Assembly (NCBI GenBank): GCA_963169475.1
Contig: CAUJFT010000394.1
Coordinates: forward strand, 1-14,098
DNA from: Bacteroidota bacterium
GTDB taxonomy: Bacteria > Bacteroidota > Bacteroidia > J057
Length of the DNA: 14,098 nt
Direction: 5' to 3'
Shown: piece after piece, positions 6,040 through 13,063 of the stretch
Layout: each line of letters starts with the position of its first letter
How positions within the stretch are numbered: position 1 is the first letter of the stretch
Notes under the pieces: generated by a model
What the model was told of the DNA's origin: nothing
The model's database searches: none
The model's input: the letters and a program-made list of their open reading frames with translations, nothing else
Made by a program: the position numbers and the translations under genes

Positions 6040-8973
6040 TTATTTGACGTATTTCCACAAAATTTCTACGGGGTGAAGCACCACTCGTCCCGTCCCGTCA
6101 AAAATTTGGTGTCTGCAACTAAATCCATGAGCAGCAATGATTGTTTTTGGGTCCGCCTTTCTTATCTCTGGGAACAAAATCAATTCTCCTATTTTTATGC
6201 TTGTAGAATAATGGTCTTTTTCATACCCAAAAGATCCCGCCATACCACAACAGCCGGAAGGTATCGTATTTAGTTTAAGCCCCGACACCAAAGAAAGCAT
6301 TTGAGTAGTAAACCGCTGTTCTGACAAGGCTTTAGCGTGGCAGTGATTATGAATCAATACGCTGTCACTTGTGGTTTTAAAACTAGAAGAAGCAATATGG
6401 TTTGCGGCAATTTCGGAGGTTATAAATTCTTCAAAAGTAAAGACAAACTTCGCCATTTGGTTTGCCTTTTGGCGATATTCGGGCTTGACCAGCCTTGCAA
6501 ATTCGTCCCTAAAAGTAAGGATAGCCGATGGTTCTATTCCGATAAGCGGAGTATTTTCTGAAAGCAAGGGGCTAAGTACCTCAAAGTTATGATTTGCATG
6601 TTCGGCAGCCCATGTAAGTAGCCCTTTAGAAATAGCCGCACGCCCGCTCTCCTTGTGTGGAGGAATCACAACACGATACCCAAGTTTCGTCAGCAAACGA
6701 ATGGCTTTAATCCCTGTTTCAGCATCATTGTAGTTGGTAAACTCATCTGCAAAAAAATAAATAGTTTTTATGGGCAACTTGTTTTTGTTTATAATTCCCT
6801 GATAGTGGCTTTCATACCATTCATTCAGACTAATACTAGATAATAGCGGGAGATTTCGCTTGGGTGCAATGGAGAGTATCTTTTTGATTATTGATGAAGT
6901 GAAGAAATTTTTAAGCATAAAATTAGTTAGACTGCTAAACTTCATTCCCATTTTGTTCCACTCCGCAATTTTAGCAAAAGTCTTTACCGTAAAGGGAAGC
7001 CCACGGGCTTCATAATACTGATGCAAAAACTCGGCTTTGAGCAATGCCATATCCACATTAGAGGGACATTCCGATTTGCAGCCTTTGCAAGAGATACACC
7101 ACTCCATTACCTCATAAATTGCTTGGTGATTTAGACTATTAGGAGAAGAAGAAAAATCCAGAAAACCGGCAAGCACTCTTGCGCGGGCGCGGGTAGAATC
7201 TTTCTCTTCCAAACTTGCCATGTAGGAGGGACACATAGTACCGCCAGCAGGAGCTTGTTTTCGGCAATCACCTGCCCCACTACATCGCGATGCTGCTTTG
7301 TAAAACCCCGATTCTGGGCTAAAATCTATCAAAGTAGGCACTTCCACTTCCGACAGTTTAGGGGCTTTTAGCTTGTGTTCAATTGGCAGCGCGTCTATGA
7401 TTTTTTCAGGATTAAAAATAAAGTCAGGGTCCCAAAGCCTTTTGATTCGCTTCATTAATTGATAGTTTTTTTCTCCTAACATAAAGGGAAGAAATTCCGA
7501 ACGAACCCTACCATCTCCATGCTCTCCACTAAGCGAACCTTTGTATTTTTTTACAATCATAGCCGATTCTGTCGCTATCTGACGAAATTCTTCTAACCCT
7601 TCCGGCGTTTTGAGGTTTATCAACGGGCGAATATGAAGCTCTCCGGCACCCGCATGGGCATAATATATAGGGTATTGGTCATAAATACTAACCATAAGTT
7701 TATCAAACTCCTGAATATAATCCGCAAGGTCTTGTGGTCTAACGGCAGTATCTTCTATAAATTCAATCGGCTTCAAGTCTCCGGGCATATTGGCAAGTAC
7801 CCCTAATCCGGACTTTCTTAATTCCATCGCTTTATGGTTTTCGGGAGGAAATAAAAACGGAAAATGATAACCGAAACCCATTTTCTTCATCTCTGCTACC
7901 ATTTTATCACACTGATTAACTACTTCCTCTTTTGAACTTCCGCAAAACTCTACCATCAAAATTGCGGCGGGGTCTCCTTCGATAAAAAACCTATTCTTGT
8001 TTTGTTCTATATTCCATTTTGTGCAGTCAAGTACTGCTTTATCCATTAACTCTACCGAGCGCGGGTGATATTGTAAGGCGGTCGTTACAGAGCGCAAAGC
8101 TGCATCTACTGTCTGAAAATGAATCGCAACCATTATCTCATACACAGGTGGCAGGGGCAAAAGACCAAGTGTTATTTCTGTGATAAATATTAGTGTCCCC
8201 TCCGAGCCAGCTACCAATTTACTAAAATTGAAAGCCTCTCCTCCTTCCTGAAAAGGCTGCATTGCTAAAAGAGAGTCTAAGGCATAGCCGGTGGATCTTC
8301 TCTTTATCTCTGGAGATGGAAAGTGTTCTATGATTTCCTTTTGGGTTTCGGGCAGGCTTAGCGCATAGTAAATTTGTTGATAGATTTGACTTTCAAGCGT
8401 ATTTCCTTCCATTTTTTGCATAAAATCAGCTTCGGACAATGGTCGAAAATGCACCTTAGTACCATCTCCCAAATATCCTTTTATCTCTATGACATAATCC
8501 CGCGTAACGCCATAAGCGATAGAATAACTTCCGGAAGAATTATTTCCAACCATTCCTCCAATCGTCGCACGATTAGCAGTAGAGGTATTGGGCCCAAAAA
8601 ACAAACTCATCGGTTTTAGGTAGCGGTTTAGCTCATCTCTCACAACTCCGGGTTGTACGGTTACTGTGTGTTTCGACACATCTACGGATAGGATTTTATT
8701 CATGTACTGCGAAATATCCACGACAATCCCGCTACCTACGCACTGTCCCGCAAGAGAAGTTCCTGCGGCGCGCGGTATCAACCCTACTTTATGTTTGCGG
8801 GCAAATTGTATCAGTTGATATATATCCTCTTCCCCTCTGGGATATGCCACTGCAAGGGGAAGCTCTCTATACAATGAAGCGTCTTGCGCATACATATAGC
8901 GTATTTTGTCATCATAAAACAACTCTCCACTCAAAGAGGCTTTTAGTATTTTAAGGTTAAAATCATCTATCAT
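6040..8973 (-). CDS. FAD-linked, iron-sulfur D-2-hydroxyacid dehydrogenase (YdiJ/GlcD type)
   Basis: This 977-residue protein fuses a flavin oxidase to a ferredoxin-like and a CCG domain, as in E. coli YdiJ (about 1018 residues), a D-2-hydroxyglutarate dehydrogenase. The FAD-binding PCMH domain covers about 38-270, with PRAAGTSLAGQ at 67-77 and GGMVGNNSSGSY at 139-150. The FAD-oxidase C-terminal domain covers about 275-530, with HAGAGELHIRP at 440-450 and SGEHGDGRVRSEF at 482-494. The iron-sulfur part carries C564, C570, C581 and the array C626-x2-C629-x2-C632-x3-C636P, suggesting two 4Fe-4S clusters. The last part, about 736-970, holds one intact CCG motif (SGCCGMAGSFG at 906-916), while the first CCG position reads ESGR at 775-778. 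It likely oxidises a D-2-hydroxyacid (lactate, glycolate or 2-hydroxyglutarate) and passes electrons to the respiratory chain. The exact substrate is not decidable from sequence. Confidence 0.93.
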   Translation of the reverse strand: MIDDFNLKILKASLSGELFYDDKIRYMYAQDASLYRELPLAVAYPRGEEDIYQLIQFARKHKVGLIPRAAGTSLAGQCVGSGIVVDISQYMNKILSVDVSKHTVTVQPGVVRDELNRYLKPMSLFFGPNTSTANRATIGGMVGNNSSGSYSIAYGVTRDYVIEIKGYLGDGTKVHFRPLSEADFMQKMEGNTLESQIYQQIYYALSLPETQKEIIEHFPSPEIKRRSTGYALDSLLAMQPFQEGGEAFNFSKLVAGSEGTLIFITEITLGLLPLPPVYEIMVAIHFQTVDAALRSVTTALQYHPRSVELMDKAVLDCTKWNIEQNKNRFFIEGDPAAILMVEFCGSSKEEVVNQCDKMVAEMKKMGFGYHFPFLFPPENHKAMELRKSGLGVLANMPGDLKPIEFIEDTAVRPQDLADYIQEFDKLMVSIYDQYPIYYAHAGAGELHIRPLINLKTPEGLEEFRQIATESAMIVKKYKGSLSGEHGDGRVRSEFLPFMLGEKNYQLMKRIKRLWDPDFIFNPEKIIDALPIEHKLKAPKLSEVEVPTLIDFSPESGFYKAASRCSGAGDCRKQAPAGGTMCPSYMASLEEKDSTRARARVLAGFLDFSSSPNSLNHQAIYEVMEWCISCKGCKSECPSNVDMALLKAEFLHQYYEARGLPFTVKTFAKIAEWNKMGMKFSSLTNFMLKNFFTSSIIKKILSIAPKRNLPLLSSISLNEWYESHYQGIINKNKLPIKTIYFFADEFTNYNDAETGIKAIRLLTKLGYRVVIPPHKESGRAAISKGLLTWAAEHANHNFEVLSPLLSENTPLIGIEPSAILTFRDEFARLVKPEYRQKANQMAKFVFTFEEFITSEIAANHIASSSFKTTSDSVLIHNHCHAKALSEQRFTTQMLSLVSGLKLNTIPSGCCGMAGSFGYEKDHYSTSIKIGELILFPEIRKADPKTIIAAHGFSCRHQIFDGTGRVVLHPVEILWKYVK

Positions 8974-9052
8974 AATTCTGTCATTTATCTCACAAAGAAC
9001 GAGAAACTTAGAGGCTTGATGAGAGATGAAACCTATGGGCTTATCCTCACTA

Positions 9053-9060
9053 CAAAGTTA
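9053..9060 (-). promoter_or_regulatory. TAnnTTTG promoter box for the dehydrogenase gene
   Basis: The minus strand reads TAACTTTG, an exact -7 consensus, about 80 bases upstream of the start codon at 8973. A weak GGTTTAA lies roughly 22 bases further upstream, in place of the -33 TTTG. The rest of the 254-base gap 8974-9227 shows no gene or strong hairpin. Confidence 0.5.
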
Positions 9061-9227
9061 CTATTTTTTTGACAATTGAGTTAAACCGGATTCGTAACAA
9101 TGATACAAATCCATTTTACCCCATATTTCTAATTTATCGGTTAACGTCATTGAATTTGGGAATGACCTATCTTTATATTCCAAACTCACTTGTAAGCAAG
9201 GAGGATTTTAAGGGTAACAAAGAGAGC

Positions 9228-9989
9228 TTATACAGAAATCCCGTTTTCAGATGCCAAGAGCTTTAGGTATAACGCCATTGCTTCTTTTCTTTCGTAAGTA
9301 AAATGATAATGAATATCCTTAGTGAGGTAAGTTAATGCCTTTTCTGTTTCAAACCCAAAATGAGAAGCCCACTTTAAAGCAGAATCAGCCCGATGCCTCA
9401 CTCCAAAGGCAAGTGCTTCCGAAATACGCGTGAGCCTCTCCGAAGAAAAAGCCTCTGGATAGAACGCCCACACCGCAAAGGCAAACGGCAAGCCTGTCAT
9501 TTCTTTCCAATATTCAGAAAGGTCATAGACATACTCGAAATGACTCTTTAATTTCAGGGCTTTATCTCCAATCACAACCCCTGCTGTTTCTCCCTCTATT
9601 TGGTTAAAATGTTTGGCTTCTGGAAATATATAGGTTGGGGATAATCTCCAATGATGTCGAAGCAGAATTTTTGCTAACCCGTTTGAAGTTCTGGAATGCC
9701 TATCTAAAAACACATTTTTAATGTCTTGAATCGGTTTACGCGCAAAAAGAAACACAGACTGAACAGGTCCATCTGCCCCAATACAAAAATCAGGTAGCAA
9801 TTGAATCTCTTTGAAATCAGGGATTGCTCCTACGGGCATAAGTGCCATATCCACCTCTTTGTTTTTTAGACTTAAGGCGCAATTATCCGGTGAAAGCAAA
9901 CGGAGTTGGCATTCTTCTTGTTCAAAAAAGCGGGATAGCCCATCTGTAAAAGGGCAAGTATTAATATAAGAAACTAAGGCAATTTTCAT
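9228..9989 (-). CDS. mqnA: Chorismate dehydratase, menaquinone biosynthesis (MqnA)
   Basis: The 253-residue protein has the MqnA signature. MqnA converts chorismate to 3-[(1-carboxyvinyl)oxy]benzoate, the first step of the futalosine pathway to menaquinone, in the cytosol. Visible motifs are VSYINTCPFTDGL at 6-18, MALMPVGAIPDF at 48-59, CIGADGPVQSVFLF at 69-82, LDRHSRTSNGLAKILL at 95-110, VIGDKALKL at 139-147 and DLSEYWKEMTGLPFAFAVW at 156-174. The fold is that of a periplasmic-binding-protein-like enzyme. It is slightly shorter than most members (about 270-280 residues) but complete. The ATG at 9989 lies two bases behind the stop codon of the upstream phosphatase gene, so the two are almost surely co-transcribed. 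The later pathway genes (mqnB, mqnC, mqnD) are not in this window. Confidence 0.92.
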   Translation of the reverse strand: MKIALVSYINTCPFTDGLSRFFEQEECQLRLLSPDNCALSLKNKEVDMALMPVGAIPDFKEIQLLPDFCIGADGPVQSVFLFARKPIQDIKNVFLDRHSRTSNGLAKILLRHHWRLSPTYIFPEAKHFNQIEGETAGVVIGDKALKLKSHFEYVYDLSEYWKEMTGLPFAFAVWAFYPEAFSSERLTRISEALAFGVRHRADSALKWASHFGFETEKALTYLTKDIHYHFTYERKEAMALYLKLLASENGISV

Positions 9990-9991
9990 AT

Positions 9992-10642
9992 TTATCTTCG
10001 ATAATCTACCCTTGTAGCGGCAAGTCCATACTTTTCAAGATGGCTTATACAATTAAGCGTTTCCGCTTCGATAAGTCCAGAGCGGTGCACATTTAAGACA
10101 TTTACGCCTGTGTTGTCGTGATGGAACAAGTGCATATTGTGAAGTCCTTTTCCTAAGAGCTGGGTAAGGATAATCCTAAGCGTTCTTCCATGTGTGCAGA
10201 TTAGGATATTTCCTTCTGTATGTTTTTCAAAAACCATTTCAAAAAACTTACGACAACGCTCCCATACAACGATGGGATTTTCTCCATTGGGCACTCCCAC
10301 CTCTAACAAACCTTTTGCCCACGCATCAGTTACTTCCCGAAACAACCTTCGTGTCTCTGCATCAGCGAGTTTACCCTCAAGGTCTCCCCAACCAAATTCA
10401 TTCACCGCTTCATGTACCTCCGGCTCAAAACCAAGGGAAACAAAATCCTCTATTGTTTGAAACGTTCTTTTGAGTCTGCTACAATAAATTTTAGAAAAAG
10501 GTATCTGCCGATACTCCTCAAAAAAAGCCCTTCCTTGCTGTCTCCCCGTTTCGTTTAAATCGGAATCTACTCCCCCACCTTGCACAATGCCCCTAAGATT
10601 GTAGTCCGTTTCTCCATGCCGGATTAAATATAATTTCAACAT
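9992..10642 (-). CDS. Histidine phosphatase family protein (phosphoglycerate mutase-like)
   Basis: With the ATG at 10642 the protein has 216 residues and begins MLKLYLIRHGETDYN, with the phosphate-accepting histidine in RHG at residues 8-10. Other pocket residues are visible: Arg56 in CSRLKRTFQTIE, Glu82 in NEFGWGDLEG and the second histidine, His151, in CTHGRTLRI. These define branch 1 of the histidine phosphatase superfamily, which includes cofactor-dependent phosphoglycerate mutases, GpmB, CobC and broad phosphatases. The length and the lack of the longer mutase insertions favour a small-molecule phosphatase over glycolytic mutase. A TTG two codons upstream could add Met-Ile, but ATG is preferred. 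It is the first gene of a pair with mqnA. Its substrate is unknown; no futalosine-pathway step is known to need it. Confidence 0.87.
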   Translation of the reverse strand: MLKLYLIRHGETDYNLRGIVQGGGVDSDLNETGRQQGRAFFEEYRQIPFSKIYCSRLKRTFQTIEDFVSLGFEPEVHEAVNEFGWGDLEGKLADAETRRLFREVTDAWAKGLLEVGVPNGENPIVVWERCRKFFEMVFEKHTEGNILICTHGRTLRIILTQLLGKGLHNMHLFHHDNTGVNVLNVHRSGLIEAETLNCISHLEKYGLAATRVDYRR

Positions 10643-10786
10643 TATCAATAGATTATATAACTCAAAAAAACTATCACCAGAATATGGTTATAGGATTTAC
10701 AATGCTTAAACCCGTATCAAGGGAAATATGTTCTAATTAAAAAAAAAAAGAAAAAACATGCCTCCTTCAAAAATAATTCCCAAAAA

Positions 10787-10818
10787 TTTGTTACTATGGC
10801 AAATATTCCTTACTTTTG
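10787..10818 (+). promoter_or_regulatory. Promoter of the rimP-nusA operon
   Basis: TTTG at 10787-10790 and TACTTTTG at 10811-10818 are separated by 20 bases, matching the Bacteroidota -33/-7 pattern exactly. Transcription should start near 10823, giving a leader of about 115 bases to rimP. An A-rich tract at 10739-10756 lies further upstream. Confidence 0.8.
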
Positions 10819-10845
10819 CACCGAAAATTAAATGATAGGTTGTTT

Positions 10846-10873
10846 AAGAGGGGGTTTTAAGCTCCCTTTTTTT
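10846..10873 (+). terminator. Terminator-like hairpin in the rimP leader (possible attenuator)
   Basis: GGGGG (10850-10854) pairs with CTCCC (10862-10866) around a 7-base loop, with one G-T pair. The stem extends through AAGA (10846-10849) into the T run, and TTTTTTT follows at 10867-10873. It lies only about 25-50 bases after the predicted transcription start and before rimP, so it could end transcription early or control it. No regulator or switching partner structure was recognised. Confidence 0.6.
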
Positions 10874-10938
10874 ATTACATTAACATTTCAAACAAAAAAT
10901 AAAAACATAATAATCAATAAGATATATAAAAACAAGCT

Positions 10939-11418
10939 ATGGCGTATTCTTTACCTCTCGACATAACTGATAAAATAAAAGAGATTATTTTTTCAATAAG
11001 CGAGGAAATTTTTATTGTAGAGATTGCCATGAAGAGCAAGCAAAAGGGGCTACTCTTAATCCGAATTGATACCGATTCTGGGATAAAAATAGAGGATTGT
11101 ACGGCAGTAAGTCGGGCAGTAAGCCGGTGGTTAGATGAAGCAGACCCCTTTGAGTTTGAGTATCACTTGGAAGTTACTTCTCCGGGCGTTGGGGAGCCTC
11201 TACTACTCGAAAGGCAATACCAAAAAGAAAAAGGTAGGATACTCCGGGTAATTACCCAAACAGGAGAGGTTTGGGAGGGTACGCTCATCGCGGTGGGAGA
11301 AATCGCTATCACCTTAGAAAAGGAAGCTCCTAAAAAGAAAAAGAAGGAGGCACCCGAACCGAAAGTTCTAAAATTGATTGAATTTAGTAATATAAAGGAA
11401 GCAAAAGTAATCGTATGA
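10939..11418 (+). CDS. rimP: Ribosome maturation factor RimP
   Basis: The 159-residue protein is RimP, which helps 30S ribosomal subunit assembly. The N-terminal domain spans about 1-84 and contains LLLIRIDTDSGIKIEDCTAVSRA, broken here as LLLIRID and IEDCTAVSRA, and the family signature YHLEVTSPGVGEPL at 75-88. RQYQKEKGR (92-100) begins the C-terminal SH3-like domain. A lysine-rich insert (KKKKKEAPEPK, 132-142) in the C-terminal domain resembles inserts seen in Bacteroidota members. It opens the conserved cluster rimP-nusA-infB. A promoter and a terminator-like leader hairpin precede it, so its expression may be attenuated. Confidence 0.95.
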   Translation: MAYSLPLDITDKIKEIIFSISEEIFIVEIAMKSKQKGLLLIRIDTDSGIKIEDCTAVSRAVSRWLDEADPFEFEYHLEVTSPGVGEPLLLERQYQKEKGRILRVITQTGEVWEGTLIAVGEIAITLEKEAPKKKKKEAPEPKVLKLIEFSNIKEAKVIV

Positions 11419-11500
11419 TTAGTTCTATTTTTGGAATTAATTAGGTAGAACATAAAAGATTTATAAATTACTTTCTCATAGATTCATTAGTAATTGTAGC

Positions 11501-11514
11501 ATATATATATATAT
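11501..11514. repeat. (AT)7 dinucleotide tract upstream of nusA
   Basis: Seven AT units lie 31 bases before the nusA start, within the 127-base rimP-nusA gap. The gap is very AT-rich and holds only weak 6-bp inverted repeats (11422-11427 with 11446-11451; 11466-11471 with 11490-11495). Confidence 0.6.
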
Positions 11515-11545
11515 CTATTTTTTTAAATAAGTTTTTCTAAAGACA

Positions 11546-12814
11546 ATGGCAGCAAAAAAAGCAGTAGGCTCAGAAGAAAAGAAGGTTGACCTTGTAGAAG
11601 CATTTGCGGAGTTTTCGCAGTTCAAAAATGTGGACAGAGCGACCCTCATGGGCGTATTAGAAGACGTTTTTCGCACAATGATTCGCAAACAATATAACTC
11701 TGATGAAAATTTTGAAATTATTGTAAATATTGATAAAGGCGACATTCAAGGAATACGGGAAAGAACGGTAGTAGAAGACACTGATATAGAAGATGAAAAC
11801 CGCCAAATCCCACTTAGTGAAGCCTTGATACTTGATGGGAGTTATGAAATTGGAGATGAAGTAGCGGAGTCGCTGAACTTTATGGATTTTGGGCGCAAAA
11901 TCGTACAAACCGCCAAGCAAACCCTCACCCAAAAAATAAAAGACCTTGAAAAAAGCGTAATCATAAAAATGTATGAGGAGCTTAAAGGCGAAATTATTTT
12001 TGGAGAAGTATATCAAGTATGGAGAAATGAAATCCTCGTTTCTCATGAGCATAATGAACTATCTCTCCCTAAAGAAGAGCAAATACCAAAAGACCATTAT
12101 CGCAAAAATGATAGCATACGGGCAGTCATCAAGGAAATAAGAGTGGTAAACTCAAACCCTAAAATTATTATTTCCCGTACAGACCCCAGCTTTTTGGCTA
12201 AACTATTTGAACAAGAGGTGCCGGAAATCTATGATGGTATCATCGTGGTTAGAGGAATTGCAAGAGAACCCGGCGAAAGAGCAAAAGTAGCCGTAGAAAG
12301 CTATGATGACCGTATAGACCCGGTAGGTGCTTGTGTGGGAATGAAAGGAGCGAGGATTCATGGGATTGTCAGAGAGTTAAGAAACGAAAATATAGATGTC
12401 ATTAATTATACCGCTAACCCTACAGTTTACATAAAGCGCGCGCTAAGCCCTGCCGAAGTACAAGAGGTACGGATTAATGAAAGCGAAAAAACTGCACAAG
12501 TTTATGTAAAACAAGACCAAGTAGCACTTGCTATCGGAAAAGGCGGAACAAATATAAAATTGGCAAGCCTACTTACGGGCTACCAGATTGATGTATTCCG
12601 CGAAACAGAATATATGGAGGACGATGTGGAGTTAGAAGAATTTTCTGACGAAATCGAAGATTGGGTCATTGAGGCACTCAAACAAGTCGGCTGCGATACC
12701 GCCAAAGATGTGCTAAAACTTTCTGTCTCGGAATTAGAAAGAAGAACCGACCTCGATAGAGAAACAATTGAGGAGATTCAGGCAATCCTTTCTTCTGAAT
12801 TTGAAGAACAATAA
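11546..12814 (+). CDS. nusA: Transcription termination/antitermination factor NusA
   Basis: The 422-residue protein is NusA, which binds RNA polymerase and nascent RNA to control pausing, termination and antitermination. The N-terminal RNA polymerase-binding domain covers about 15-140. The S1 domain covers about 145-212 (KGEIIFGEVYQVWRNEILV region). KH1 covers about 213-295 with DPVGACVGMKGARIHGIVRE at 258-277. KH2 covers about 300-352 with ALAIGKGGTNIKLASLLTG at 327-345. The acidic tail, about 353-422, contains a short helical domain (EDWVIEALKQVGCDTAKDVL) rather than the two acidic repeats of the E. coli protein. It sits in the conserved rimP-nusA-infB order. The gap to infB holds a separate promoter, so infB may also be transcribed alone. 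Confidence 0.97.
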   Translation: MAAKKAVGSEEKKVDLVEAFAEFSQFKNVDRATLMGVLEDVFRTMIRKQYNSDENFEIIVNIDKGDIQGIRERTVVEDTDIEDENRQIPLSEALILDGSYEIGDEVAESLNFMDFGRKIVQTAKQTLTQKIKDLEKSVIIKMYEELKGEIIFGEVYQVWRNEILVSHEHNELSLPKEEQIPKDHYRKNDSIRAVIKEIRVVNSNPKIIISRTDPSFLAKLFEQEVPEIYDGIIVVRGIAREPGERAKVAVESYDDRIDPVGACVGMKGARIHGIVRELRNENIDVINYTANPTVYIKRALSPAEVQEVRINESEKTAQVYVKQDQVALAIGKGGTNIKLASLLTGYQIDVFRETEYMEDDVELEEFSDEIEDWVIEALKQVGCDTAKDVLKLSVSELERRTDLDRETIEEIQAILSSEFEEQ

Positions 12815-12893
12815 TCAGAAGGATTCACATCGGAGAATAAATGCCCATTTAAGAATACGAAATCGAAATTTATTTTTTAGTTTTACCTATTTT

Positions 12894-12924
12894 TTTGAGA
12901 AATAAATAAAATATCGTATTTTCG
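12894..12924 (+). promoter_or_regulatory. Candidate internal promoter for infB
   Basis: TTTG at 12894-12897 and TATTTTCG at 12917-12924 are separated by 19 bases. The -7 box differs from TAnnTTTG at one base. Transcription would start near 12930, leaving a leader of about 130 bases that contains the hairpins at 12961-13017. Confidence 0.55.
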
Positions 12925-12960
12925 CATTGAAATTTGGAGAGGTCTCATTAAAATAGATGA

Positions 12961-13006
12961 AATATTCCTCAAAATTGAGATTAAATCCCTAATTTTCAGG
13001 AATATT
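12961..13006 (+). repeat. Long 16-bp stem-loop in the infB leader
   Basis: Arm 12961-12976 (AATATTCCTCAAAATT) pairs with 12991-13006 (AATTTTCAGGAATATT) at 15 of 16 positions around a 14-base loop; the one mismatch is C-C. No T run follows directly, so a simple terminator is unlikely. Its position in the infB leader suggests a cis-acting RNA element. Confidence 0.6.
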
Positions 13007-13017
13007 ACCGAAAGGTA
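13006..13017 (+). repeat. GAAA-tetraloop mini hairpin next to the infB leader stem
   Basis: TACC-GAAA-GGTA forms a 4-bp stem capped by a GNRA-type tetraloop. It abuts the long stem, sharing its last base. The two together look like a compact folded leader about 45 bases before the infB start. Confidence 0.4.
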
Positions 13018-13063
13018 TCAAAAAATTATTTTATATTAATTTCGTATTGATTGTTGCTATTGA

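Noticed and set aside
8251..8973. Possible split or fused origin of the long dehydrogenase
   Set aside because: The flavin, iron-sulfur and CCG domains occur in the same order and length as in the YdiJ-type family, so the fusion is normal.
9069..9266. 65-residue plus-strand frame between the dehydrogenase and mqnA genes
   Set aside because: It begins with TTG, runs into mqnA antisense and its product has no recognisable features.
10192..10473. Two overlapping plus-strand frames opposite the phosphatase gene
   Set aside because: They lie antisense to a gene with clear catalytic motifs and show no family features.
10643..10648. TTG start two codons upstream for the histidine phosphatase
   Set aside because: The ATG at 10642 gives the usual N-terminus right before the RHG motif; the TTG adds nothing conserved.
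10832..10966. 44-codon open frame in the rimP leader that overlaps the rimP start
   Set aside because: It runs through the terminator-like hairpin and an AT-rich stretch, its product has no recognisable feature, and it could arise by chance. It is only a remote candidate for a leader peptide.
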